From contig JAEYRV010000054.1 in assembly GCA_023435305.1 (NCBI GenBank), positions 1 through 61,577 on the forward strand: a DNA stretch of 61,577 nt. The letters are read 5' to 3'. Position numbers and translations under genes: made by a program. Origin of the DNA: Bacillota bacterium. GTDB lineage: Bacteria; Bacillota; Clostridia; Acetivibrionales; DTU013. Positions 53,223-61,577 of the stretch are shown in pieces (within the stretch, counting starts at the first letter, position 1; every line of letters starts with the position of its first letter). A model generated the notes under the pieces. It saw only the letters and a list, made by a program, of their open reading frames with translations. It had not been told where the DNA came from and made no database searches.

Positions 53223-54683
53223 TCACAGCTTGAAGCAGCCTGTTTCTGTAGGCTCGTACCTTATACGAAACTGCGGGAGCTTGTTTATCTGTGCATAATA
53301 GTTGTCAGTCCAATCTTCGCCCTGAGCCGGATCATTGATTCCGTCAGCAGGAGGCGCAAACAGCTTGAACATCAGCTCGCATTCGTCCTTGACCGGATTT
53401 TCATAAAATGCCGGCATCAGGTCGATTGTATTGACTCCGGGTTTTTTATAAAACCACTTCCCATTGAATTCAAACACCGCATTAAGACTTTCTTCCTCAA
53501 AGGTCACCTCACAAAAGACAGGTGACCCTTCAAGCCTGACAGGCAGAGCAAGACCATCCGCATCTTCAGAGCCTCCCCATCTAAGCTTTGCCGGAAGCTC
53601 CGCCAATGCTCCTGTTTCCATGGATGGCATAAAATAAGGATCGTGTATTATCTCCCTGTATGCATCAAACAGCGGCTGTCTGATCCCATTGGAGGCACAG
53701 TTGGGATCCTCGATCTCAAGGCCCAGGCGTCCTCTGTCCCTGAACTGATAGCACGTGATGCCCGACATCCAGTGTGCCTCTTCATCTCTGATCAGATAAT
53801 AAAACTCCTTCATCATACTTGCCTGATCATACGGCCCTGTCACATCTCCATCGGCATTGAACTCCGAGATGACGAAGGGTTTCCTTTCACCGTCGTTTTG
53901 AATGCTGAAACGTTCATATGCAAATTTACAATACTCTAATATTTTACCGGCGCTCAGCCGCTTGTGCGTAGCACCGCCGCGCTCTGCCACAGTGAAAGGC
54001 CATCCCCAGTTCAATGCCATGTAATAATCGCCGGACCATATATCCGTTGATCTGACAGCTTCTTTGAACTCCTTCTCATATTTCATCTCGACAGCGCCGT
54101 GTTCATTATCATCACCAATACATAGAATTGTTTTGATATTAGGCGCTTCTTTTTTTACGATATTGTGGAAGCGTATAAAAAAATCCGCGACCTGCTGATA
54201 GCTGTACCTCTTGTTAAAAGCGAACCAACTGCCGGTAGCCTCGTGATTTATCCGCAGCAAAAGTCTGCCGTAAGGCTTGAGCTCCCTTGCCAGCTGTACA
54301 AGATGCTCATCCGGCACAGCGCAGTCCATGGTCAGCGTCAGTGTCACATCCTGCCCGTGCCGCCGGATATCTCTCATGGACTTGAAGGGCTCACCTTCAG
54401 TGCTCCCGCCCGGTCCCCCCATGTATGGAAAATAGTCGTCGTAAGGATAATCCCAGGCGAAGGAAACGCCTTCGCTTTTACCCGTCTGACTTGCCCTGAC
54501 AGGCCATTCCTTATCCAGCGGATAATAGCAGTACATCAGGTTAATGCTCCTGTGAGGCCTCCCGAGACTGTTCATTATGTAATCCTGGCTGACATATTCG
54601 CCCCGTTCGCTGCCGTCCCCGAGGTCCACTGCACAGCATGCCGGCCCCATATGCAGCTTGTACGCCTTCATCCCATCGCTCAT
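53223..54683 (-). CDS. GH26-like glycoside hydrolase (clan GH-A fold)
   Basis: This 486-aa protein has a TIM-barrel N-terminal part. RLLLRINHEATGSWFAFNK (Glu near residue 143) looks like the acid/base strand of GH26 mannanases (R..HE..GSWF.W). KPFVISEFNADGD (Glu near 270) fits the nucleophile strand. A beta-rich C-terminal part (about 370-486) may be an added module. No signal peptide is present, so substrates would be intracellular oligosaccharides. The match to GH26 is by motif only; another GH-A family such as GH39 is possible. The stop is 2 bp from the end of the converging LOG gene. Confidence 0.65.
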   Translation of the reverse strand: MSDGMKAYKLHMGPACCAVDLGDGSERGEYVSQDYIMNSLGRPHRSINLMYCYYPLDKEWPVRASQTGKSEGVSFAWDYPYDDYFPYMGGPGGSTEGEPFKSMRDIRRHGQDVTLTLTMDCAVPDEHLVQLARELKPYGRLLLRINHEATGSWFAFNKRYSYQQVADFFIRFHNIVKKEAPNIKTILCIGDDNEHGAVEMKYEKEFKEAVRSTDIWSGDYYMALNWGWPFTVAERGGATHKRLSAGKILEYCKFAYERFSIQNDGERKPFVISEFNADGDVTGPYDQASMMKEFYYLIRDEEAHWMSGITCYQFRDRGRLGLEIEDPNCASNGIRQPLFDAYREIIHDPYFMPSMETGALAELPAKLRWGGSEDADGLALPVRLEGSPVFCEVTFEEESLNAVFEFNGKWFYKKPGVNTIDLMPAFYENPVKDECELMFKLFAPPADGINDPAQGEDWTDNYYAQINKLPQFRIRYEPTETGCFKL

Positions 54684-54818
54684 CGCTCGTATCTTCCTTT
54701 CGTTGTTTACGCAAGCTTTTTCCCATCTTCATGTTCCAGTCTGTTTATCCAACAACATATTAGCAATAATACAAAAAAACAGCAAGGAAAAATGTATGAT
54801 GACACGGAGGATATAAAA

Positions 54819-54855
54819 ATGCACCCTGACAGTTGGGTACCGCATCAGGGTGCAT
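54819..54855 (-). terminator. Rho-independent terminator of the SPFH gene
   Basis: ATGCACCCTGA (54819-54829) and TCAGGGTGCAT (54845-54855) form a perfect 11-bp stem. On the minus strand it is followed by TTTTATATCC. It lies 30 bp after the stop of the SPFH gene. Confidence 0.85.
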
Positions 54856-54884
54856 AATGCTTTTGCTTAGTTTTATACTTTAGC

Positions 54885-55895
54885 TTAGTTGGTTGTACCG
54901 GCTGTAGGATTACTGATGCTGCCTGCCGTATTGCCCGACGGCTTGGATACGGAGCCTGAAATATCGCCGGCTCCGGCTGCAGGCATCTGTATCAGTGGTA
55001 CAGAATCTCCTCCGGCAACAACACTCGGGTATTGTCCGTTCCACCTGTCTATTGCTTTTTCCTGGTTCTGCAGTTCCTTATACTTGAGCAGTTCGGGAGT
55101 TATGCTCTGGGAGACCTTTTGGTTGAACTCCTCTACGCCCTCGCCCTCGAGGATCTTTGCCTGCTTCTCCGCCTCTGCCTCAAGTATCTTCGCCTGTTTG
55201 TCGGCTTCCGCCTTCTTTACCTGCTGCTGCGCTTCCAGAGCCTGCTTTTCCAAAGTGTATTGCTGGGTTTCCACCTGTTTCTCCGCTATCTGCTTCTGCT
55301 CGATAGCTTCTTTGTACTCGGGCCTGAAGTCAATGTTAACAAGCGAAACATTTTCCAGGATGATATCATTTGCCAGCAGTTGAGTGGCAACATCAGTATT
55401 TACATCGTTGGTGATTTTCTCACGGTTGTTGAGTATCTCTGCAACGTTATACTTGCCTGTATGTGTCTTGATTGCATTGAGTGTGAGTGGTATGACCTTC
55501 TTATCCGCATAGTCCAGGCCTATAGTCTGGAAAATACGGGGCGCATTCTCAGGTGATATATGATATGTCACAACTGCAAGGATATATACATCCTGAAGAT
55601 CCTTGCTGGCTGCGGTTATCGGACTGCTCGCATTTGTCCATTCCACCTTTTGGGTCCTGGCTTCCATGGTTCTGACTGTCTGTACAAAAGGAAGCTTGAA
55701 ATACACACCTTCCCTTCTTACTGTCTGCGCAACGGAACCCATTGTTACTGTGACGCCCACGTATCCTGCCGGCACTGATCCAACGGTCGATGTAACGATA
55801 ATGATCACTGCCAGTATTATTGCTCCCCACTTCAGTATCCTGGCGACCGGCTTCACATTCGGGCCCGGATTTTTATTGATATTTATGACATCCAC
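54885..55895 (-). CDS. SPFH/band-7 (prohibitin-like) membrane protein
   Basis: This 336-aa protein has one membrane segment at residues 22-44 followed by a band-7/prohibitin domain (about 45-215): VPAGYVGVTVTMGSV, REGVYFKLPFVQTV, and the late strand LENVSLVNIDFRPEYKEAIEQKQIAEKQ. A long Lys/Glu/Ala coiled coil (205-270) and a Pro/Gly/Ser-rich tail complete it. It resembles prohibitin/HflK-type scaffolds rather than flotillin. It probably forms membrane ring assemblies that organise proteases. The start is GTG with GGAGGT 9 bp upstream. A 24-bp palindrome lies in its upstream region. Confidence 0.9.
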   Translation of the reverse strand: MDVININKNPGPNVKPVARILKWGAIILAVIIIVTSTVGSVPAGYVGVTVTMGSVAQTVRREGVYFKLPFVQTVRTMEARTQKVEWTNASSPITAASKDLQDVYILAVVTYHISPENAPRIFQTIGLDYADKKVIPLTLNAIKTHTGKYNVAEILNNREKITNDVNTDVATQLLANDIILENVSLVNIDFRPEYKEAIEQKQIAEKQVETQQYTLEKQALEAQQQVKKAEADKQAKILEAEAEKQAKILEGEGVEEFNQKVSQSITPELLKYKELQNQEKAIDRWNGQYPSVVAGGDSVPLIQMPAAGAGDISGSVSKPSGNTAGSISNPTAGTTN

Positions 55896-55921
55896 AACGA
55901 TTGTACCTCCAAATCACATTT

Positions 55922-55945
55922 TATTATGTTTATCTAAACATAATA
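55922..55945. promoter_or_regulatory. Operator-like palindrome upstream of the SPFH gene
   Basis: TATTATGTTTA (55922-55932) and TAAACATAATA (55935-55945) are perfect 11-bp arms around TC. It is 27 bp before the SPFH start codon and may be a repressor site or a stable leader hairpin. The shape suits a dimeric AT-rich-binding regulator. Confidence 0.45.
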
Positions 55946-55969
55946 CGTATGAAAAAAGAAAAAAGTTTA

Positions 55970-56491
55970 TTATAATGTTTCAGGCTCTGGGTACTCTACG
56001 CCGAACGTCTCGGCTGTCACCTTTTTAATGCGCTGTTCTTCGCGTGGCCTGTCGTTATAGTCACGCTTGACGCTGACGATCCTGTCGGCCTCCTCCATAC
56101 CCTCGATCACTTTCCCAAAGGCTGCATACTGGCCGTCAAGGTGGGGCGCCCTCTCTACCATTATAAAGAATTGAGATCCTGCAGAATCCGGTCTTGCGGA
56201 CCTGGCCATGGAAAGGACACCTTTGTCATGCTTGAGCTGGTTGGCAAAGCCGTTGCCCGAGAACTCTCCCTTTATGGAATAGCCTGGCCCGCCCATGCCG
56301 CTGCCCTCAGGGTCCCCGCCCTGTATCATGAAGCCCGGTATGACTCTGTGGAATATCACTCCGTCATAAAAACCCTTTTTGACAAGCGACAGAAAATTTC
56401 TGACCGTATTTGGCGCAACATCGGGATATAGCTCTGCTTTGATAATGCCGCCGTTTTCCATCTCGATCGTTACCTGCGGATTGTTTCCCAT
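55970..56491 (-). CDS. Peptidyl-prolyl cis-trans isomerase, cyclophilin type
   Basis: This 173-aa cytoplasmic cyclophilin catalyses proline isomerisation during protein folding. The typical motifs GVIFHRVIPGFMIQGGDPEG (near residues 44-63), GMGGPGYSIKGEF, KGVLSMAR near 92 and GSQFFIM near 104 are present. The catalytic Arg is in FHRVI. Length fits the short bacterial PpiB group. It lies 74 bp upstream of the SPFH gene on the same strand. Confidence 0.95.
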   Translation of the reverse strand: MGNNPQVTIEMENGGIIKAELYPDVAPNTVRNFLSLVKKGFYDGVIFHRVIPGFMIQGGDPEGSGMGGPGYSIKGEFSGNGFANQLKHDKGVLSMARSARPDSAGSQFFIMVERAPHLDGQYAAFGKVIEGMEEADRIVSVKRDYNDRPREEQRIKKVTAETFGVEYPEPETL

Positions 56492-56566
56492 ATTTTTTTC
56501 TCTCCTCTGCTATAGCGAAAATTTGTATTGATAAAAGTATAACACTTATTCCCAAAGTCCGGAAGG

Positions 56567-57697
56567 TCACTCGATAGCTCCGTAAAATTCCAGGATCATA
56601 TCCACATCCACACGAAACTCCGCATCCTTGTACACCTCCCGCCAATCAACGGTCTTCCAGTATTTGTTGTCATATGCCCTGACCAGCTCTCCGAAGCCTA
56701 CAGGATCAGATCCCACACTCTGAAGATATTTCAGAAGCTTTATTGTCTGTTTCTCTATATCCTGCTCAAAGATTTCCTCCAGCCCAGCCTTAACTTCGGG
56801 CTTGATGAGCCTTTCCTCACCCGAATACTCATCCATGATTGCTTTCAATCTCATCCTGATATTCACCACAGGCACTTCTCCTCCCGTGTCTATGTCTATA
56901 CTGCGTTTGGAGTTCCTGACCATAAATGCCGCTCCTTCCTTTCTCACCTCCTTGTCTTCACCCGGCATCATGCCCTCATAAATATATTCAAAGGCCTCTT
57001 TATTGCCGATGAGGCAGTTTAACAGCATTGATTGCCTGATATCTATGCTGCCTGTCATCTTGTCACCGGAAAATACCGCTGACCCGATAACCTCCAGACT
57101 TTTATCATCATACGTCATATATGGGGTAACCGGATCGATGGTCCCGGAGTAATGATCGATGGAGAAATTAAATACTCTGTAATCCGGGATTGCATTTCTC
57201 CTGTGCGCATCCTGAAGCAAATAGGCGATATAGTATGCCGGTCTTGGTTTGTCCACATAATCCAGGCTCAACTCCATCATTTCCTTCGGACTCCCCTTGA
57301 CAACAACTACATTTGCAAGCATCGGATTCTCGGGATTTCTGATAAACACCTGCAGGTATCCAAATATGCCTTCACTTTTGGCAAGCTCCTCTGAGAAAAC
57401 AACATGCTGTGCCTTTCCGCCCTGCAGCATTTTGCCGGATTGATTCCTCAGCTTTTCACGAGCGCTTCTGATCAGCGTCTCCCCGTCGATCGTCAATATC
57501 TCTGCTGTCTTCTCCGCATCAGGCATTACTACAGGTGTGGTCATGGAAATAATCAATTCACCATCCGGGCCATTCTCAAAACCAAACTGAAGAATAAACC
57601 CGATTTCTTCATAAAGCTTCATGTCCCAGCATCCAGCCTGTATCAGCATCACCATACAAACCAGTATCGATATTATGACCCTGCTGTACAGCTTCAT
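56567..57697 (-). CDS. Spore germinant receptor subunit C (Ger(x)C lipoprotein)
   Basis: This 376-aa lipoprotein has its lipobox LIQAGC at residues 18-23 (Cys23 lipidated), then the conserved CWDMKLYEEIGF start of GerC proteins. The rest follows the three-domain GerAC layout. It is anchored on the outer side of the inner spore membrane and works with the A and B subunits to sense germinants. Its ATG overlaps the gerB stop by 4 bp, giving translational coupling. The C-terminal PF05504-type domain is complete. Confidence 0.93.
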   Translation of the reverse strand: MKLYSRVIISILVCMVMLIQAGCWDMKLYEEIGFILQFGFENGPDGELIISMTTPVVMPDAEKTAEILTIDGETLIRSAREKLRNQSGKMLQGGKAQHVVFSEELAKSEGIFGYLQVFIRNPENPMLANVVVVKGSPKEMMELSLDYVDKPRPAYYIAYLLQDAHRRNAIPDYRVFNFSIDHYSGTIDPVTPYMTYDDKSLEVIGSAVFSGDKMTGSIDIRQSMLLNCLIGNKEAFEYIYEGMMPGEDKEVRKEGAAFMVRNSKRSIDIDTGGEVPVVNIRMRLKAIMDEYSGEERLIKPEVKAGLEEIFEQDIEKQTIKLLKYLQSVGSDPVGFGELVRAYDNKYWKTVDWREVYKDAEFRVDVDMILEFYGAIE

Positions 57698-58776
57698 TTT
57701 ACAACCACTCCTTTTTTTCGTATGAAGGAGAGTAAAAGACAGGCCGCAAGGAAGAAGGAAACGCAGAAACCGGTGATCCTGATAGTACTGAAAATCTGCA
57801 GCATCTGGTTGAAGTCCCGGATCAAGCCTGCCAGCACCTGAACGATAAAAAAGTATATTATGAATATGAGTTTTGTCTTTTTTAGTCCAAATACCTTGAG
57901 CAGACCATCAAAGGCTGCAAATATGTAGTTCCGTAAAGAGCAGGCCATTGGAACGAGCCATATCGATGTGATATATAGATCCACACGCTCCAGCACAGGG
58001 GCATTATAGACACTTGAAAGCCTGAAAAACGGAGTCGACAGGATATTTAGAAAATTATGCCCCAGTACGGAAATCGATATGATGGTCGATATCAGAAAGA
58101 AAACCAGTGATGCAAGAGTCGCCCAAATACAGTATTTTGCCGCCTTCCTTTTGTCAGTAACATATGGGTAAAAAAAAGCCAGGAGTTCAAAACCGGCAAA
58201 GGCGAAAAAGCCTGTCGGCAGACTGGCAAGCATCCTGTCCGTACCGGCTTCACCGACCGGAAGCAAAAAAGAAAGCCTCATCTCTTTGAATAGAAGACCA
58301 AAAAATACAACAATAATCAGATAGGTGAATATCGTTATGTATAGAAACCTGCTCATATTTTTCAGTCCATGCCAAACCAGGTAGAACGAAGGAATCGTAA
58401 GCATCGGTGTCAGTATCCATGGCGGTGTTTCCTGCAGCAGGGTACCCCTGATGATGTAAATAAAAAAGCCGCTTCCTGATACCGTGGCAGCGAACATATA
58501 CAAAACCAGAAGAGTGCTCATCACAGTGCCAATAATTTTGCCGAAAATAAATCTGTTGATTTCGTATATATTATTGTCCGGATATCTTTTCAGCAGGGCA
58601 ATAGTAAGCATGCTCAATGCAATAGCAATCACTGAAGCCATCACAAGAGTTATCCACCCGTCATGACCGGCTTCCTTGGATAACAGTGAAGGCAGGACAA
58701 CAATACAGATGCCTGTTTGTGCCGTAGAAATCAGTAAAAGCAGCTGAAAGGGCTTGATCAGATTACGTCCTTCCAT
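57694..58776 (-). CDS. Spore germinant receptor subunit B (GerAB-type permease-like)
   Basis: This 360-aa protein has ten hydrophobic segments, as in the APC-superfamily fold of GerB subunits. The N-terminal RNLIKPFQLLLLISTAQTG and the late Ser/Leu-rich segments are family-typical. It binds the germinant in the inner spore membrane. ATG 58776 lies 7 bp after AGAGGT; a GTG at 58785 touches that site. It overlaps the gerA stop region by 14 bp and gerC by 4 bp, so the three genes form one tightly coupled operon in A-B-C order. Confidence 0.93.
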   Translation of the reverse strand: MEGRNLIKPFQLLLLISTAQTGICIVVLPSLLSKEAGHDGWITLVMASVIAIALSMLTIALLKRYPDNNIYEINRFIFGKIIGTVMSTLLVLYMFAATVSGSGFFIYIIRGTLLQETPPWILTPMLTIPSFYLVWHGLKNMSRFLYITIFTYLIIVVFFGLLFKEMRLSFLLPVGEAGTDRMLASLPTGFFAFAGFELLAFFYPYVTDKRKAAKYCIWATLASLVFFLISTIISISVLGHNFLNILSTPFFRLSSVYNAPVLERVDLYITSIWLVPMACSLRNYIFAAFDGLLKVFGLKKTKLIFIIYFFIVQVLAGLIRDFNQMLQIFSTIRITGFCVSFFLAACLLLSFIRKKGVVVK

Positions 58777-60229
58777 CACTGCCACCTCTTATCCTGTTTT
58801 TTGTTCTTGATGTGGAAGGCCTCTTTCTCATATGTTTCAGAGGAAATCTCAAAAATGTATCCTTCATGTCTTCCGCGACAAACGGCGCAAGGGGTGCAAA
58901 ATAAGGCTGACCCAGCGATTCAATACTAATGAGGTGAAATATGGCCATACTGAAAACCATCATTATCCCGATTATTCCAAAAACAGAGGCTGCCAGTGTA
59001 AAGCTGAACCGGAGTATACGGGTCGCCATTGCCATGTCAAAGGAAGGGATGATGTAGGATGCAACAGCTGATGCACCGACAATAATGATCAATATATTAC
59101 TTACTATACCAGCATCAACAGCTGCCTGGCCGATTACCAGACTTGCGAAAATGCTGATCGCAGTTCCTATATATGTCGGCAGCCTGACTGCCGCCTCGCG
59201 TATCATCTCAACTATCACCTCAAGGATGAGTACTTCAATAATCGGAGGGAAGGGCACTCGTGCTCTTGATTCGGCTAATGTGATCAAAAGATCCAGCGGT
59301 ACGATATAATAGTGAAAGGATGTAGTGGCTATATAAAACGAAGGCAGCAGCACAGCAATGATGAATCCAACTATTCTGAGTATTCTGAGGAACGATCCAT
59401 GGAGCCAGTATGTACTGTAATCGTCAAGAGCCTGAAAAAAAGTGAAAAAACTGACAGGTCCGATCAGAACGAACGGTGTCCCGTCCTGCATAACCACAAC
59501 ATTCCCCTGAAGTAAAGCCGAAAAAGCCTTGTCCGGTCTTTCAGACGATAAAAGCTGAGGGAATATGGAGTTGGGATGGGTAACGATACTGCCTTCGATA
59601 TACCCTATGGCCGGGAGTCCATCAATATTGATTTTACTGATTTTATCATACAGACTGTTGACAATATCCATGTTCGCTATGCCGTCTATATATGCGATAG
59701 CAACTTTCTGATGGGTCTGCTCCCCCAATGAAAGAGTTTTGAATTTCAGCCTGTCACTTTTGACTCTCCTTCTAAGCAGCGAAATATTTGTATCCAGACT
59801 CTCAATAAACCCATCATGGGGCCCGCGAACATTTTTCTCGGTGACAGGCTCATCGATGCTTCTCTTCTCGGTATCGGACATTGAACAAGAGACCGCATGC
59901 GGTATCATATCGAAAATAAATACACAGCTGCCGGCCAGTATGCTCTCTATGATTTTTTCATCAGTATAAAGCAGACCCTCCTGCGCAGAATGAATATTAT
60001 TCACAAGCTTTTCATCTGAAAGCTGTTCTGCTGTCATTGCGATAATGGGCTTTATGAAGTCCCGCTGTATCACGGCCTTGTCGATTTGATTGGTATTGTA
60101 TATAAAGCAGGCTTCGTATTTGTTTTCGATGTAAACTGCCTTTTGTATTATATCGGGACAATCTCTGAACCTGTCCCTGATATGATTCACATCAAAGCTG
60201 CCCGGCTGTGTTTTTTTCTCCCTGTGCAT
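58763..60229 (-). CDS. Spore germinant receptor subunit A (GerA family)
   Basis: This 488-aa protein has a hydrophilic N-terminal half (to about residue 260) and a membrane half with about five segments (VGFIIAVLLPSFYIATTSFH, PFPPIIEVLILEVIVEMIREA, then ...PTYIGTAISIFASLVIGQAAVDAG). These are hallmark stretches of GerA subunits. It forms the channel-like part of the germinant receptor. ATG 60229 has GGTGG upstream; the frame to 60292 has no site. A CATACTA box 40 nt upstream suggests forespore expression. The germinant cannot be read from the sequence. Confidence 0.93.
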   Translation of the reverse strand: MHREKKTQPGSFDVNHIRDRFRDCPDIIQKAVYIENKYEACFIYNTNQIDKAVIQRDFIKPIIAMTAEQLSDEKLVNNIHSAQEGLLYTDEKIIESILAGSCVFIFDMIPHAVSCSMSDTEKRSIDEPVTEKNVRGPHDGFIESLDTNISLLRRRVKSDRLKFKTLSLGEQTHQKVAIAYIDGIANMDIVNSLYDKISKINIDGLPAIGYIEGSIVTHPNSIFPQLLSSERPDKAFSALLQGNVVVMQDGTPFVLIGPVSFFTFFQALDDYSTYWLHGSFLRILRIVGFIIAVLLPSFYIATTSFHYYIVPLDLLITLAESRARVPFPPIIEVLILEVIVEMIREAAVRLPTYIGTAISIFASLVIGQAAVDAGIVSNILIIIVGASAVASYIIPSFDMAMATRILRFSFTLAASVFGIIGIMMVFSMAIFHLISIESLGQPYFAPLAPFVAEDMKDTFLRFPLKHMRKRPSTSRTKNRIRGGSDGRT

Positions 60230-60268
60230 GAAAACCACCCAGTAGGGATTATTTCCCCATTGCCATAT

Positions 60269-60275
60269 TAGTATG
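60269..60275 (-). promoter_or_regulatory. Candidate sigma-G/F -10 box for the ger operon
   Basis: CATACTA on the minus strand matches the -10 of forespore sigma factors. A -35 at the expected distance is weak (GCTTT against GHATR). It is 40 nt upstream of the gerA start, and GerA-type operons are known to be sigma-G dependent. Confidence 0.35.
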
Positions 60276-60343
60276 CAGTGGCAGCAGCCCATAAAGCAGT
60301 TGTTCGGTTTGTCGTTGCACTCTCTGCGGAATTTCCCGTCCCA

Positions 60344-61357
60344 CTACCTGTTTGTAATTTTAGTCACGTTCTTAATTACTATTGAAAGTGTTCCGTCAGG
60401 ATTATTTATGAACTCGATCCTGTCGTTGTTGTCAGTGTACTCAAGAGGAAAATCGATCTCTATTCCCGTATCCGTTTTTATCTTGTGTGTGCGGAACTTC
60501 TTCTCTATGATCTTGTCAGGAATGGGGATCTCCTTCTCAACGATTCCCGCCTTTGCGATTTCTTCGACATATTCCCGCCTTACCTCAAGATTTTTTTCAA
60601 ACACCTTATTGGCTATATGGTCGATCTGTATCACGGCCGATTCCTCGAAGCTCTCAGAAACGGCTTTCTTAAGCTTGACAGCCTTTTCAAAATCCTCGTC
60701 GAAATACTTTTTGTTCATGTTCTTTGTGACCTTGTCAATGATCTTCAGCTTCGCATTGTCTGAGAGCTCACAACTGCATCGCAGCAGTCTGCCGGACAGG
60801 TAATATTCCTTTTCCCCATCTATTTCATACTGCTTCTCTATGATCTTTATCCTCTGATCGCCCAGATTTATCAGCGCACATTCGTCAAGCTTCTGTCCTT
60901 CCTGGGGCAGCAGCGATTGATGCCTGATGATGGTATTGATGCAGCCTTCCTCGTAATTGTTGACCCAATGGGTGAAGCCCGTTTTGTAGTTAAGCTTCAG
61001 AAGGCCCAGCCAGGCAGCGCCGTCTATCTCTGCAATACAACAGACAAGGTCTGCGGATGGTACGTCCGGATTTTTTTGCATGAAGGAAAAAAATTTATCT
61101 GCTATATCTGCTGTTATTGGCAGAAAATCATCTTCATTATCCTTGAGCATATTGCACAGGTACCGAATATTGTTATCATCGGATGTAAAGACCGCACCTT
61201 TGGTGTTTGGGTCGTCCAGTACCCTGCCAATATGTCTGGCAAGATAGTTTTCCATATCTCCGGTAACTTCCAGCTCTCCCTTTGAAATCGCAGGTATGCC
61301 TGAGTTAAGATCAAGCACATGCAATACAGCCCTTTTTATAGAAACAGAATAATCCAT
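60344..61357 (-). CDS. Nucleoid-associated protein, NdpA/YejK-like
   Basis: This soluble protein of about 337 aa opens with VSIKRAVLHVLDLNSGIPAIS, typical of YejK/NdpA (PF04245). Further family-like stretches are GAVFTSDDNNIRYLCN near 75 and LVCCIAEIDGAAWLGLLKLNYK near 105-126. Members bind DNA in the nucleoid; the precise job is unclear. ATG 61357 lies 10 bp after GGGGGT; the upstream ATG at 61393 has no ribosome site. It is a monocistronic unit between the ger operon and an IS element. Confidence 0.85.
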   Translation of the reverse strand: MDYSVSIKRAVLHVLDLNSGIPAISKGELEVTGDMENYLARHIGRVLDDPNTKGAVFTSDDNNIRYLCNMLKDNEDDFLPITADIADKFFSFMQKNPDVPSADLVCCIAEIDGAAWLGLLKLNYKTGFTHWVNNYEEGCINTIIRHQSLLPQEGQKLDECALINLGDQRIKIIEKQYEIDGEKEYYLSGRLLRCSCELSDNAKLKIIDKVTKNMNKKYFDEDFEKAVKLKKAVSESFEESAVIQIDHIANKVFEKNLEVRREYVEEIAKAGIVEKEIPIPDKIIEKKFRTHKIKTDTGIEIDFPLEYTDNNDRIEFINNPDGTLSIVIKNVTKITNR

Positions 61358-61459
61358 TTTATCAAAAACCCCCAATATCGTTGTCACATCCATTTAGTTT
61401 ACCATGCCCGGCTGCCGTATAACAACTCCTGTTTCACCTCATGTTTTAAAATTGAATCT

Positions 61460-61494
61460 CCCCCACTTAATCGCGAGCGATTTGAAGTTGGGGG
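61460..61494 (-). mobile_element. IS200/IS605-type right-end hairpin next to a tnpB remnant
   Basis: CCCCCACTT and AAGTTGGGGG, with inner AATCGCGAGCGATT, form a long imperfect hairpin just downstream of the tnpB stop on the minus strand. This is where the RE hairpin/omega RNA end lies in TnpB-carrying elements. The 61440-61459 side would be the flanking DNA. Confidence 0.6.
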
Positions 61495-61503
61495 ATTCTT
61501 GCT

Positions 61504-61575
61504 TCATCGAGGTCGTAACCTACTGTCTCCACAAGCGTGACTTCGGGTCATCCCAGCCCTAGTTATACATATTTG
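61504..61575 (-). CDS. tnpB: C-terminal end of a TnpB-type RNA-guided nuclease (cut by the window edge)
   Basis: Only the last 23 codons are in the window, reading RAGMTRSHACGDSRLRPR and then stop (TGA at 61504-61506). The RAG....ACGD ending is common at the C-terminus of tnpB products from IS200/IS605-type elements. The other two frames on this strand meet stop codons at once. It is followed by the hairpin at 61460-61494. Whether the full gene is intact cannot be seen. Confidence 0.55.
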   Translation of the reverse strand, partial: QICITRAGMTRSHACGDSRLRPR

Positions 61576-61577
61576 CT

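Overview
The window looks like the chromosome of a spore-forming, anaerobic-type Firmicute (class Clostridia). It carries a gerA/gerB/gerC spore-germinant receptor operon, a LysM/SleB-type cell-wall hydrolase under what reads as a c-di-AMP (ydaO-type) riboswitch, ECF-type vitamin uptake proteins, strong GGAGG ribosome binding sites and many GTG/TTG starts. I did not identify the species. IS200/IS605-type ends appear at both extremities: a hairpin end at about 1-115 and the last codons of a tnpB on the minus strand at 61504-61575.

Left chromosomal part (1-17.3 kb). A GntP-family permease and a glycerate kinase form a sugar-acid/glycerate module. An ECF S-component follows. Next is a 1.4 kb gene-poor stretch with two arrays of 41-bp direct repeats, then a QueT/ECF-like membrane protein whose last 25 bp seed a 31-bp tandem-repeat cluster. 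A small cysteine-rich protein is followed by a very large (2914 aa) cyclic beta-1,2-glucan synthase, and then by the LysM/SleB hydrolase with its riboswitch.

Integrated island (17317-41160, 23.84 kb). Its ends can be read directly. A large serine recombinase sits at the right end. TAAT occurs at both junctions. Joining the two outside flanks recreates a perfect rho-independent terminator (13-bp stem plus T-run) between the hydrolase gene and the YebB/YiiX-like gene. Joining the two inside flanks gives a symmetric attP-like dyad (CCCTAT-N11-TAAT-N11-ATAGGG). On the minus strand the island carries one long run of defence genes: XRE regulator, hsdM, hsdS, rhuM-like gene, hsdR, qatA, qatB, qatC, qatD, and a 1512-aa HATPase/DUF3883-type protein. 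The remainder is a mobility module: secreted repeat protein, DUF6076-like protein, RepA/RecA-type ATPase, a hairpin-rich non-coding stretch, two ribbon-helix-helix proteins, a small unknown protein and the recombinase. No relaxase or conjugation gene is visible.

Right chromosomal part (41.2-61.6 kb). It begins with a permuted NlpC/P60-like protein, an ECF sigma factor, and a GAF-domain histidine kinase with a NarL-type regulator and a receiver-only protein. A PG-binding/LysM/M14 peptidase comes next. A minus-strand set (methyltransferase, acyl-CoA ligase, glycerol kinase, monoacylglycerol-lipase-like hydrolase) reads as a glycerolipid breakdown module. Then come a LOG-family protein, a GH26-like enzyme, an SPFH/band-7 protein, a cyclophilin, the gerABC operon and a YejK/NdpA-like nucleoid protein. 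Family names are assigned from sequence motifs recognised by eye; no database search was possible.
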